DNA of 64,000 nucleotides from Muriicola soli (GTDB taxonomy: Bacteria; Bacteroidota; Bacteroidia; Flavobacteriales; Flavobacteriaceae). The translations under genes and the position numbers were made by a program. The stretch is from the NCBI RefSeq assembly GCF_004139715.1, contig NZ_CP035544.1, forward strand, positions 186,001-250,000, written 5' to 3'. Position 1 is the stretch's first letter. The number at the start of each line of letters is the position of its first letter. Below the pieces are notes generated by a model. It worked only from the letters and a program-made list of their open reading frames with translations. It ran no database searches and was not told the origin of the DNA. This document shows, piece after piece, positions 8,617 through 16,835 of the stretch.

Positions 8617-9258
8617 TTACTCCTCCATCATTTTTACTCCTGAAGAGGTGCCAATTCTGCTTGCCCCGGCTTTGATAAATTCAAGAGCGGTTTTACGATC
8701 TCTGATACCTCCGGAAGCTTTAATTCCTGCGTTATCCCCTACACTATCTTTCATTATTCGGATTGCCTTCAGGGTGGCTCCTTCAGGGCCGAAACCGGTT
8801 GACGTCTTAACCATGTCTGCATTTCCTTTCAGGCATAGCTCGCAAGCAAGTTGAATCTCTTTTTCAGAAAGGTAACAGGTTTCAAGGATCACCTTAAGAG
8901 TCCCCTTGTCTATCACTTTTTTGATCTGTTCAATTTCGGAAATAATTTCATTGTATCGACCACTTTTAAGCCATCCCAGGTTGATTACCATATCAATTTC
9001 GTCAGCACTGTGAGCGACGCAGTATTCAACTTCTCGTATCTTGGCTTCCGTCGCCATTGCGCCAAGGGGAAATCCAATGACGGCGGCTAATTTAACCTTT
9101 GAGTCCCGAATTAATTCCTTCGCTAAAGGCACATAACAACTATTGACGCAGACAGCGTAGAAACCATAGTGAACAGCTTCTTTACACAGCGCAGTGACAT
9201 CAGCTTCTGTGGCTGTAGGTTTTAGCAAAGTGTGGTCTATATACTGTTTTAAATACAT
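8617..9258 (-). CDS. deoC: Deoxyribose-phosphate aldolase
   Basis: A 213-residue class I aldolase that cleaves 2-deoxyribose-5-phosphate to glyceraldehyde-3-phosphate and acetaldehyde. The Schiff-base lysine lies in ADMVKTSTGFG (about K151), and the second active-site lysine in LKVILETCYL. IDHTLLKP at the start is the family's opening motif. It lies between a CoA-transferase gene (12-base gap) and deoD (10-base gap), so the acetaldehyde route and acetyl-CoA handling may be linked. Confidence 0.95.
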   Translation of the reverse strand: MYLKQYIDHTLLKPTATEADVTALCKEAVHYGFYAVCVNSCYVPLAKELIRDSKVKLAAVIGFPLGAMATEAKIREVEYCVAHSADEIDMVINLGWLKSGRYNEIISEIEQIKKVIDKGTLKVILETCYLSEKEIQLACELCLKGNADMVKTSTGFGPEGATLKAIRIMKDSVGDNAGIKASGGIRDRKTALEFIKAGASRIGTSSGVKMMEE

Positions 9259-9270
9259 TTTATTGTTGGA

Positions 9271-10542
9271 TTATTCGCGTTCAAATCTTTCATATGCAGC
9301 CTTTGAGAGCTCCTCTCTGTGGTTGGGATGGGCGATAGAGATCAAGGCCTTAGCACGCTGATGCAGGTTCTTGCCAAAAAGGTTGACTATTCCGTATTCC
9401 GTTGCCACATAATGCACGTGGGCCCGCGTAGTGGTCACACCTGCCCCGTGTTTTAGGGTAGGGGTAATCTTCGAGAACCCGTTTTTCGTTTGCGAGGTAA
9501 ATGCAAAGATGGGTTTTCCACCATTTGAAAGGGATGCGGCGCGGATAAAATCCATCTGACCGCCCACACCTGATATCTGTCTGGTACCCACACTGTCCGC
9601 ACAGATCTGTCCTGTAAGGTCGATCTCTACGGCGCTGTTGATCGCAGTTACCTTTGGATTTTGCAAAATTACATTGGTGTCATTTGTATAGGCCGCTTCT
9701 TTGAAGTTGACTATCGGATTATCGTCTACAAAATCGTACAATTCCTGGGAGCCAGCGGCAAAACAAGTGACAATACGCCCGGATTTCAGAGTTTTCTCTT
9801 CCCCTGTGATGACTCCACTTTCTACAAGGGGGAGTAAGCCATCTGAAAACATCTCCGTGTGTACACCCAGTCGTTTATGGCCTTCCAGATTTGTAAGAAC
9901 AGCATTGGGGATATTGCCAATTCCCAATTGCAGAGTAGCGCCGTCCTCGATCAACCCGGCCACATGCCGGCCAATCTGATGTTCTATTTCTGAAATGGAG
10001 CCCATGGGATGCACATGCAGGGGTGTATCTATCTCAATAGCGGCATCAATCTCACTAAAATGTATAATCCCGTCCCCGTGGGTCCTGGGCACACAGGGAT
10101 TTATTTGGGCAATAACTAGTTTTGCGGTCTGTATCGCCGGCAGAGTGACATCTACGGAGACCCCGAGGGAGCAGTACCCGTGAATATCCGGAGGTGAAAC
10201 CTGAATGAGTGCCACGTCAAGAGGGAGGATATTTCTTCTGAAAAGAAGGTGGATTTCACTGAGGAATATGGGGATATAATCTCCCTTATTAGTATTGACA
10301 GCTTTTCTAACATTACCTCCCACAAAACAACTGTTGATACTAAAAGCCTTGTTATAAGGTGGAGTGGCATAATTCACAGTTCCTTCGGTATGGATAGAAA
10401 TAATTTCCACATCCGATAGGTCTTCATATCGATCGCAAATGGCATTTATAAGGGTATTGGGAGTCATGGCAGCTCCCTGTAGAAATATGCGGTCACCCGA
10501 TTTTATCAGGGCAGCGGCTTCGGTTTTCGAAACAATTTTCAT
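9271..10542 (-). CDS. Acetyl-CoA hydrolase/transferase (4-hydroxybutyrate CoA-transferase-like)
   Basis: A 423-residue family I CoA-transferase. The glutamate that forms the acyl-CoA thioester is in VHTEMFSDG (about E230), followed by the GVGGQMDF glycine loop. Length and motifs match the Cat1/AbfT group rather than two-subunit transferases. It moves CoA between acetate and another acyl group, or hydrolyses acetyl-CoA; the substrate cannot be told from sequence. It heads a same-strand run with deoC and deoD and follows the cbb3 cluster after 48 bases, so it may lie on either transcript. Confidence 0.85.
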   Translation of the reverse strand: MKIVSKTEAAALIKSGDRIFLQGAAMTPNTLINAICDRYEDLSDVEIISIHTEGTVNYATPPYNKAFSINSCFVGGNVRKAVNTNKGDYIPIFLSEIHLLFRRNILPLDVALIQVSPPDIHGYCSLGVSVDVTLPAIQTAKLVIAQINPCVPRTHGDGIIHFSEIDAAIEIDTPLHVHPMGSISEIEHQIGRHVAGLIEDGATLQLGIGNIPNAVLTNLEGHKRLGVHTEMFSDGLLPLVESGVITGEEKTLKSGRIVTCFAAGSQELYDFVDDNPIVNFKEAAYTNDTNVILQNPKVTAINSAVEIDLTGQICADSVGTRQISGVGGQMDFIRAASLSNGGKPIFAFTSQTKNGFSKITPTLKHGAGVTTTRAHVHYVATEYGIVNLFGKNLHQRAKALISIAHPNHREELSKAAYERFERE

Positions 10543-10590
10543 TCATTAAAAGTTAAGTGCCTGTGTGTTCCCCGGATGAGTGGAGAGGGA

Positions 10591-11298
10591 TCAGGGTTGA
10601 TGACATTCAATTTGAGTTGTTATTTGCGGAGATACAGGTTTAGGAGAAATATAAGGGATTCCCAGGCCCATTCCGCGTAATATAAAAAGGATACCGACAA
10701 CAAGGACAAAGATAGGTATTAGTCGTCGGATTCTCATTCGTATCTGTGGCTGTAACAGCCCTCCGATATAGGCTGCTGTCGTCATCAGAGGGATCGTTCC
10801 AAGACCAAATAAGCCCATGTACAAGGCTCCTGTAAAAGGAGAAGCCATGGCAATTGAGGCAAACAACGCCATATAAACCAGGCCACATGGTAAAAAACCG
10901 TTAAGGAAACCTATGGTTAGAAATGTGTTCGGCGTCCTTTTTTTCAATGCTTCACCCAAAGCCGATTTCACCTTGGACACACCCCGGTAAATGGGCTGAG
11001 AGATCTTGAAATTCCTCATGTATTTTTCCGGGATCAGAATAGCCAGGATCATAATACCTCCAATGATGATAGAGAGATTCTGTTGCGCTCCGAAGAGATA
11101 AAGCCCTCTGCCGAAAAAGCCAAATGCGAGTCCCATAATCCCATAGGTAATTATCCTTCCCAAATGGTAGAGGAAGAGTTGAGAGAACATCGTTGATTTT
11201 TTGTCCCGACTCAGAGGCAGCATAAAGGCTATAGGGCCGCACATCCCCACGCAGTGAAGGCTTCCCAGCAATCCTAATATAAAAGCGGTATAGACCAT
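10591..11298 (-). CDS. SafE/UreH-2-type membrane protein of the cbb3 cluster
   Basis: A 235-residue six-helix membrane protein starting with GLLGSLHCVGMCGPIAFMLPL, whose two cysteines and histidine are the metal-site-like motif of the UreH-2/SafE family. NGFLPCGLVYMAL repeats a Cys-containing helix. Members of this family sit at the end of cco clusters in Bacteroidota and are thought to help copper supply or oxidase assembly. The name sulfite exporter is only a family label. It starts 7 bases after ccoH, so it is almost certainly part of the cco operon. Confidence 0.8.
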   Translation of the reverse strand: MVYTAFILGLLGSLHCVGMCGPIAFMLPLSRDKKSTMFSQLFLYHLGRIITYGIMGLAFGFFGRGLYLFGAQQNLSIIIGGIMILAILIPEKYMRNFKISQPIYRGVSKVKSALGEALKKRTPNTFLTIGFLNGFLPCGLVYMALFASIAMASPFTGALYMGLFGLGTIPLMTTAAYIGGLLQPQIRMRIRRLIPIFVLVVGILFILRGMGLGIPYISPKPVSPQITTQIECHQP

Positions 11299-11305
11299 AA
11301 TTTAT

Positions 11306-11752
11306 CTAGTAGGTAAAGCTTTCCCTGAACAGGTATGTTTCACCTTCATAATCCCAGTTAACATCAATGTCCCAGCGACCATCCAACAAACGTTTGTCAG
11401 GTATGAGCAAATGTGTATTGGATAAACTTATTGGAAAGTCAATATCCAAGTGTTTATTGGACGGTCTGTATAGGGACACTTTTCCTTTTATTTTTGAGGG
11501 GGTCATATCTTCCGGAAATTGGATGATCATACCTGAGTCTGTTCTTATAAGCTTTACCTGGTAAGGCCGATTTTTTGCCTTTTCCATGGCATCAATCTCC
11601 TTCTGGAAGGACAGTTCTTTTTTGTAGTATTCCTCTGTGACCAGATCGTGGTTGGCCCGGTCGTCCATACTCATCCTGACTACAAAAAAGAGGATAAAGG
11701 CAATAAAGCCGATAAATGATAACACAATTCCCGTTCCCCAGTTAATTTTCAT
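11306..11752 (-). CDS. ccoH: CcoH/FixH-like cbb3 oxidase assembly protein
   Basis: A 148-residue protein with one N-terminal membrane segment (GIVLSFIGFIAFILFFVVRMS), then NHDLVTEEYYKKELSFQKEIDAMEKA, the FixH region, then a periplasmic beta-sandwich. FixH/CcoH is needed for stable assembly of cbb3 oxidase and contacts CcoP. Position between ccoG and the SafE-like gene with gaps of 21 and 7 bases fits. Sequence conservation in this family is weak, so the call rests on the EEYYKKELSFQKEID region, length and order. Confidence 0.88.
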   Translation of the reverse strand: MKINWGTGIVLSFIGFIAFILFFVVRMSMDDRANHDLVTEEYYKKELSFQKEIDAMEKAKNRPYQVKLIRTDSGMIIQFPEDMTPSKIKGKVSLYRPSNKHLDIDFPISLSNTHLLIPDKRLLDGRWDIDVNWDYEGETYLFRESFTY

Positions 11753-11773
11753 TTCGTTTGTTTTTACTGTATT

Positions 11774-13189
11774 CTAATAATAATTTCTAGGCCCCAGAAA
11801 CCGCGTTGTTGTCGTTTCTAAGAGTTTTTCCCCACTGTATACCCCTATTTTAAGCTTGTCTTTATCACTTCCCAATTCTCCCGAATTGATCTCAATAAAG
11901 AGGGTGCCCTCTGCCAGTTTTTCCGCAGGCACATCAAAATTCTTATGGGTTACCAGTTCTATTTTTCCATCATGGGATAAGAGTTTAAAACTTACATCTT
12001 CCACATTCTTTGTGGTCTTGTTGATGAGCTTAAAAGTGTAGACATTACTAATAATATTTCCCTCTTTTCTTTCGTACAATTGCCCCGGTAATCGCAGTAT
12101 TGTAGCTTCCAGATCGTTTCTCAGAAAGAGCATACCGATCAGAATTCCTATGAGTACAACAAGTACAGAGGAATATCCCATCATTCTGGGAGTAATGGAA
12201 AAATTGGTCTTTTTTTCAATATTATCTTCACTGGCATATCGGATAAGGCCTTTAGGCAGGTTCACTTTTTCCATGATGCTGTCACATTCATCAATACACG
12301 CCGTACAATTAACACATTCTAATTGGGTGCCGTTTCGGATGTCGATGCCTGTGGGACAAACATGAACACACTGGAAACAATCGATACAATCCCCATGTCC
12401 CAGCTTTTGACGATCCTCACCTTTCCTGAATTTCTTTCTTCCTTCTTCGCCCTCGCCCCTTTTGTGGTCGTAGGCTACAACAATCGACTTGTTGTCTAGA
12501 AGTACTCCCTGTAATCTTCCATAAGGGCAGGCTATAATACATACCTGTTCCCGAAACCACGCAAAGACAAAATAAAAGACTCCCGTAAAAATCAGCAAGG
12601 AGATCAGCGTACTAACATGTTGTAGCGGGCCATCAGTTATATATCTAATCAGGGTATCACTGCTTATCAGATAGGCTAGAAATACATTGGCTATCAAGAA
12701 GGAGATCAGAAAAAATATACTCCATTTCATCGTTCGTTTTCTGATCTTCTGTGCATTCCAGGGCTGTCTGTCGAGTCTTATTTGAGCCCCTCGATCGCCG
12801 TCTATCCAATATTCAATCCTTCGGAAAACCATCTCCATAAAAATGGTCTGAGGACACATCCACCCACAGAAAATCCGCCCGAAGACAACGGTAAAGAGGG
12901 CGACAAAAATCACTCCTGTGATCATGGAGATAACGAAAAGGTGAAAATCTTGTGGCCAGAAGGGGTAACCGAAGATGTTAAATCTTCTTTCCAGCACATT
13001 GAACATCAGAAATTGATTCCCGTTGATCTTGACAAAAGGGGAGGCAAGCAAAAAAACAAGCAGGCCGTAACTGACCCATTTCCTGTACTGATAGAATCTG
13101 CCGGAAGGTTTTTTAGGAAAGACCCAGGCGCGTTTACCTTCTTCATTAATAGTTCCTATAGAATCACGGAAACGTTCATCCTTTGCCAC
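11774..13189 (-). CDS. ccoG: CcoG/FixG/RdxA cupric-reductase-like ferredoxin membrane protein
   Basis: A 471-residue membrane protein. Membrane helices in the N-terminal half include FCGWMCPQTIFMEMVFR, and further on are CIIACPYGRLQGVL and two 4Fe-4S ferredoxin motifs, CIDCFQCVHVCPTG and CVNCTACIDECD. A C-terminal immunoglobulin-like domain (FixG_C) follows the last helix near residue 330. CcoG reduces Cu(II) to Cu(I) for the cbb3 oxidase copper site. It lies 20 bases after ccoP in the cco operon. Confidence 0.95.
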   Translation of the reverse strand: MAKDERFRDSIGTINEEGKRAWVFPKKPSGRFYQYRKWVSYGLLVFLLASPFVKINGNQFLMFNVLERRFNIFGYPFWPQDFHLFVISMITGVIFVALFTVVFGRIFCGWMCPQTIFMEMVFRRIEYWIDGDRGAQIRLDRQPWNAQKIRKRTMKWSIFFLISFLIANVFLAYLISSDTLIRYITDGPLQHVSTLISLLIFTGVFYFVFAWFREQVCIIACPYGRLQGVLLDNKSIVVAYDHKRGEGEEGRKKFRKGEDRQKLGHGDCIDCFQCVHVCPTGIDIRNGTQLECVNCTACIDECDSIMEKVNLPKGLIRYASEDNIEKKTNFSITPRMMGYSSVLVVLIGILIGMLFLRNDLEATILRLPGQLYERKEGNIISNVYTFKLINKTTKNVEDVSFKLLSHDGKIELVTHKNFDVPAEKLAEGTLFIEINSGELGSDKDKLKIGVYSGEKLLETTTTRFLGPRNYY

Positions 13190-13209
13190 ACCGGTATATC
13201 TTAAGTGAT

Positions 13210-14154
13210 TTATTCATTCATTGCCACCGTGGTGGTGTCACTAGCCATTTCTTCGGGCAACTGTTCCTCCTCCGTAGCATTCTCGTCGATCCATCGGTCG
13301 CCTTCAGCCGCTTTGGGATTCGCAGGAATTGTACCCTGAAAACTGAGGACATAACTGGCCACCTGTGCCATTTCAGCTGGCTTCAGCGACTGTTTCCAGG
13401 CAACCATCCCTTTTCCGTCACGGCCACCTTCCGAAATGGTTTTAAAGACGTTCTTTATTCCACCTCCCAGGATCCAGTAAGGATCCGTTAAGTTTGGGCC
13501 AATACCGCCACCTCCGTCATTCATGTGACAAATAGCACAATTCGTATTATAGATCACCTGGCCTGCTTTGAGGTCTGATGCATCGGTAAGCAAGGTAACT
13601 GTATTCACGTCCACAAGATCTTTAGCTGTTTTCCTGTATTCTTCAATGGCGGTCTGTGCCGCTGCTACTTCCATTTCGTACTCCAGATCCTGATCGTAAT
13701 CGTTGAATACATGGAAGCGTGCGAGATAGACAACACCAAAGAGGATAGTTGCGTAAAACAGGTAAACCCACCAGGGCGGTAATTCGTTGTCCAATTCTTT
13801 TATTCCGTCGTAATTGTGATCCAGTATAATTTCACCTTCTTCTTCAATGGGTTTGGAACCAAGTAACTTCTTGTACATTTTTTTGGCCCATGTCCATTCC
13901 CAGGATTTAGTTTTGGCGCTGAGATATCGCTCTTTAGCTTCTTCAGGCAGGGTTTGGAACATTACATTTTCCACGGATAATACAATGAGTTCAATGGCGA
14001 TCAGGATCAATAGAACCATCACCAAAAACAATTGGACCATGGGGTACTCTATAAAGGCGGGTTTTTCCCCGGAATCGACGTAAAATTCGGTAAGACCGAA
14101 AATAAGGAAGAAAAAGAATGGAATCCGGATCCACCAGGGTGACATATTTTTCAT
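13210..14154 (-). CDS. ccoP: cbb3 oxidase subunit III, monohaem CcoP
   Basis: A 314-residue protein with two N-terminal membrane segments, a linker, then the CcoP N-terminal domain (LDNELPPWWVYLFYATI, near residue 121) with a third segment, and one cytochrome c domain with CAICH at about 206-210. The acidic C-terminal tail is low complexity. Proteobacterial CcoP has two haem c motifs; only one is present here, a pattern I know from Bacteroidota. It carries electrons to CcoO. The gene follows ccoQ after 6 bases. Confidence 0.92.
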   Translation of the reverse strand: MKNMSPWWIRIPFFFFLIFGLTEFYVDSGEKPAFIEYPMVQLFLVMVLLILIAIELIVLSVENVMFQTLPEEAKERYLSAKTKSWEWTWAKKMYKKLLGSKPIEEEGEIILDHNYDGIKELDNELPPWWVYLFYATILFGVVYLARFHVFNDYDQDLEYEMEVAAAQTAIEEYRKTAKDLVDVNTVTLLTDASDLKAGQVIYNTNCAICHMNDGGGGIGPNLTDPYWILGGGIKNVFKTISEGGRDGKGMVAWKQSLKPAEMAQVASYVLSFQGTIPANPKAAEGDRWIDENATEEEQLPEEMASDTTTVAMNE

Positions 14155-14160
14155 GAGGAA

Positions 14161-14340
14161 TTATTTTGGTTGATTATCTTCTAGAGGTATTTCACTTACT
14201 TCTTTGATATGCTCTTTTGAGGCGGTAAACACCCACCAAAATAAAAGCGAAAAGAATACAAAAAAGATGAGTAATGAGATCATGGGATAGGTGGCTATCC
14301 CTTCGATACTCTCCATGTGGTTTTTTACAAATTTTAGCAT
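14161..14340 (-). CDS. ccoQ: CcoQ-like small cbb3 oxidase subunit
   Basis: A 59-residue reading frame, with ATG at 14340 and TAA at 14161, that fills the gap between ccoNO and ccoP. It has one membrane segment (MISLLIFFVFFSLLFWWVFTA region) followed by a short charged tail ending EDNQPK. Size, topology, and gaps of 3 and 6 bases to its neighbours match CcoQ/FixQ, the small subunit that stabilises the oxidase complex. Sequence alone would not prove it; position does most of the work. Confidence 0.85.
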   Translation of the reverse strand: MLKFVKNHMESIEGIATYPMISLLIFFVFFSLLFWWVFTASKEHIKEVSEIPLEDNQPK

Positions 14341-14343
14341 GAT

Positions 14344-16545
14344 CTATTTATTTTCTGATAACAGTTGATCTGTTTCTTTTACTTTGATATCGGTTCCAAG
14401 TCGCTGCAAATAAGCGATAAGCGCTATAATTTCACGATCTTTCATTTCAACAAATTCCTGCCCGTTCGAAAGGGCCCTGGCTTTGTCTTCTTCATAGGCC
14501 TTCGCAAAATCTGGATCTGTGTACAGATTTTTCTCAATCTGCGCTGCTTGTTCTTCCATTGAGAGCCCGGCATTGTCAATGTCTTCTTCGGAATAGGGAA
14601 CCCCGAGCGAAACCATAGCCCTCATTTTGTCCTGAGTGGCAGAACGGTCGTGTTTATCTCTTACCAGCCACTGATAGGCAGGCATAATTGAACCCGCAGA
14701 CATACTTTGAGGATCATACATATGATTCAAATGCCAGCTGTCTGAATACTTGCCGCCAACACGCAGCAGGTCGGGTCCTGTACGTTTACTGCCCCAGAGG
14801 AAGGGATGGTCGTAGACAAATTCTCCGGCCTTGGCGTATTCCCCATATCGTTCCACTTCACTTCTAAAGGGACGTACCATCTGGGAATGGCAGCCTACAC
14901 ATCCTTCGCGGATATACAAATCACGTCCTTCCAATTCCAATGGAGTATAGGGTTTGACGCTTGTAATCGTAGGGATATTTGATTTTACAAGGATGGTTGG
15001 AACAATCTGAATTACACCCCCAATAAGAATGGCTACAGTAGCCAGGATGGTTAGTTGGATGGGCTTTCTTTCCAACCAGGTATGATAGGTTTCTCCAAGT
15101 GTGCGTTTGGAGGAAACCCTGGTTAGGGCAGGAGCTTCTGCTTGCTCATCTGTTACGGCGCTTCCTGAGCGGACCGTCACCACAATGTTATACAGCATTA
15201 CGATAAAGCCAACAATGTAGAGTGAGCCTCCGATAGCACGCATCCAGTACATCGGCATGATCTCGTTAACCGTTTCCAGAAAGTTTCCGTAAACCAGGCT
15301 ACCATCAGGGTTAAAGTCTTTCCACATCAGCGCCTGAGTAAATCCGGCCACGTACATGGGAAGAGCGTATAATATAATTCCTAATGTGCCTATCCAGAAA
15401 TGGAAATTGGCCATTGGAGTGGAATGCAGTCTTGTTTTGAACATTTTGGGGACCAGCCAGTAAATCATACCAAAGGTGAGGAAGCCGTTCCATGCCAGGG
15501 CACCCACATGGACGTGGGCAATAATCCAGTCGCTGAAATGGGCTATGGCGTTCACATTCTTCAAGGAAAGCATTGGGCCCTCAAAGGTTGCCATTCCGTA
15601 TCCGGTGATCGCTACAACCATAAATTTTAGGGTTGGATCTGTCCTGACTTTATCCCATGCCCCGCGAAGGGTAAGTAGCCCGTTGATCATTCCACCCCAA
15701 GATGGTGCAATCAGCATTACAGAAAATGCAACACCAAGGTTTTGAGCCCAGTCGGGAAGGGAGGAATACAACAAATGATGTGGTCCGGCCCAGATGTATA
15801 TAAAGATCAGCGACCAGAAATGCACAATGGATAAACGATAGGAATATACGGGTCTGTTAGCGGCCTTGGGAACAAAGTAATACATCAGGCCTAAGAAAGG
15901 GGTGGTGAGGAAGAAAGCTACCGCATTATGGCCGTACCACCACTGCACCAGAGCATCTTGTACACCTGCATAGACCGAATAGCTTTTCAGGGCACTTATG
16001 GGCAATTCCAGGCTATTAAAGATGTGTAAAACAGCTACAGTAACGAAGGTGGCGAGATAAAACCAGATAGCGACGTATAAATGTCGTTGCCTCCTTTTGA
16101 TCATTGTACCAATCAGGTTCCAGCCAAAAGCTACCCAGATCACGGCTATAGCCAGATCTATGGGCCATTCGAGTTCGGCGTATTCCTTGGAGGTTGTATA
16201 CCCCAGAGGAAGGGTGATTGCCGCGGCCACAATGATGGCCTGCCATCCCCAGAAATTGAGCTTGCTTAGAAAGTCACTAAACATCCTCGCTTTAAGGAGC
16301 CGTTGAGTGGAATAGTAGACCCCGGCGAAAATGGCATTCCCGACAAAGGCAAAAATTACCGCATTGGTGTGCAGGGGTCGCAAGCGACCAAAACTAAGCC
16401 AGGAGATGCCGTCTGTGACATTTGGGAAAAGGAACATAAAGGCGAGTAAAAGGCCTACAAGCATCCCAATGATTCCCCAGAAAAGAGTGGCATAGATAAA
16501 TTTCTTTACGATCTGGTTGTCGTAACTAAATTGCTGTACTTCCAT
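14344..16545 (-). CDS. ccoNO: cbb3 oxidase subunits I and II fused (CcoNO)
   Basis: A 733-residue fusion. Residues 1 to about 480 are the CcoN haem-copper core: about twelve membrane helices, with the histidine regions RPLHTNAVIFAF, WYGHNAVAFF, GPHHLLYSSLP and IIAHVHVGALAWNGF. From about 490 on it is CcoO: one membrane helix, then a cytochrome c domain with CVGCHSQMVRP near 550 and the GPDLLRVGGKY and SIMPAYQWL regions. It reduces O2 to water with high affinity and pumps protons. The fusion is usual in Flavobacteriia. It starts 2 bases after ccoS. Confidence 0.95.
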   Translation of the reverse strand: MEVQQFSYDNQIVKKFIYATLFWGIIGMLVGLLLAFMFLFPNVTDGISWLSFGRLRPLHTNAVIFAFVGNAIFAGVYYSTQRLLKARMFSDFLSKLNFWGWQAIIVAAAITLPLGYTTSKEYAELEWPIDLAIAVIWVAFGWNLIGTMIKRRQRHLYVAIWFYLATFVTVAVLHIFNSLELPISALKSYSVYAGVQDALVQWWYGHNAVAFFLTTPFLGLMYYFVPKAANRPVYSYRLSIVHFWSLIFIYIWAGPHHLLYSSLPDWAQNLGVAFSVMLIAPSWGGMINGLLTLRGAWDKVRTDPTLKFMVVAITGYGMATFEGPMLSLKNVNAIAHFSDWIIAHVHVGALAWNGFLTFGMIYWLVPKMFKTRLHSTPMANFHFWIGTLGIILYALPMYVAGFTQALMWKDFNPDGSLVYGNFLETVNEIMPMYWMRAIGGSLYIVGFIVMLYNIVVTVRSGSAVTDEQAEAPALTRVSSKRTLGETYHTWLERKPIQLTILATVAILIGGVIQIVPTILVKSNIPTITSVKPYTPLELEGRDLYIREGCVGCHSQMVRPFRSEVERYGEYAKAGEFVYDHPFLWGSKRTGPDLLRVGGKYSDSWHLNHMYDPQSMSAGSIMPAYQWLVRDKHDRSATQDKMRAMVSLGVPYSEEDIDNAGLSMEEQAAQIEKNLYTDPDFAKAYEEDKARALSNGQEFVEMKDREIIALIAYLQRLGTDIKVKETDQLLSENK

Positions 16546-16547
16546 AA

Positions 16548-16766
16548 TTAAATTTGTTTGCTTTTTGTACTGGTTTTTTTGGATATTGGAAGGGTTTGAT
16601 CTGAAGTGTTTTTATCGGGCCTGATCAATTCATCTTCGAAAAGCATTCGGACTGATGGGGTATAGGAATCCTCATACTGTCCGCTCTTGACGGAATGGAT
16701 AAAGGCGACAAAAAAAATGATAGCTACCACTATACTAATGGTCAGCAAAACATAAATTACACTCAT
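16548..16766 (-). CDS. ccoS: CcoS cbb3 oxidase assembly protein
   Basis: A 72-residue protein with one membrane helix (VIYVLLTISIVVAIIFFVAFI) followed by KSGQYEDSYTPSVRMLFEDE, the conserved CcoS segment. CcoS is required to insert haem and copper cofactors into the cbb3 core. It is the first gene of the cco operon, and its promoter and Crp/Fnr-type site lie in the 69-base gap after ccoI. Confidence 0.93.
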   Translation of the reverse strand: MSVIYVLLTISIVVAIIFFVAFIHSVKSGQYEDSYTPSVRMLFEDELIRPDKNTSDQTLPISKKTSTKSKQI

Positions 16767-16785
16767 ACCTACCTGAATTCTGACG

Positions 16786-16793
16786 CAAAACTA
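16786..16793 (-). promoter_or_regulatory. -7 promoter element of the cco operon
   Basis: Read on the minus strand this is TAGTTTTG, a full match to TAnnTTTG, 19 bases upstream of the ccoS start codon. Exactly 29 bases separate it from the centre of the palindrome at 16817-16828. Confidence 0.6.
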
Positions 16794-16816
16794 AGTTTGC
16801 ACTGATCCCCAAAAAA

Positions 16817-16828
16817 TGACATATGTCA
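16817..16828. promoter_or_regulatory. Crp/Fnr-type operator upstream of ccoS
   Basis: TGACATATGTCA is a perfect 12-base palindrome (TGAC-N4-GTCA) 50 bases upstream of the ccoS start and 8 bases past the ccoI stop. It matches the central bases of DNR/FNR-type sites. The distance to the -7 element is identical to those at nos, ccoI and usp, so an activator bound near -41.5 is inferred. Confidence 0.7.
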
Positions 16829-16835
16829 GGTTCTT

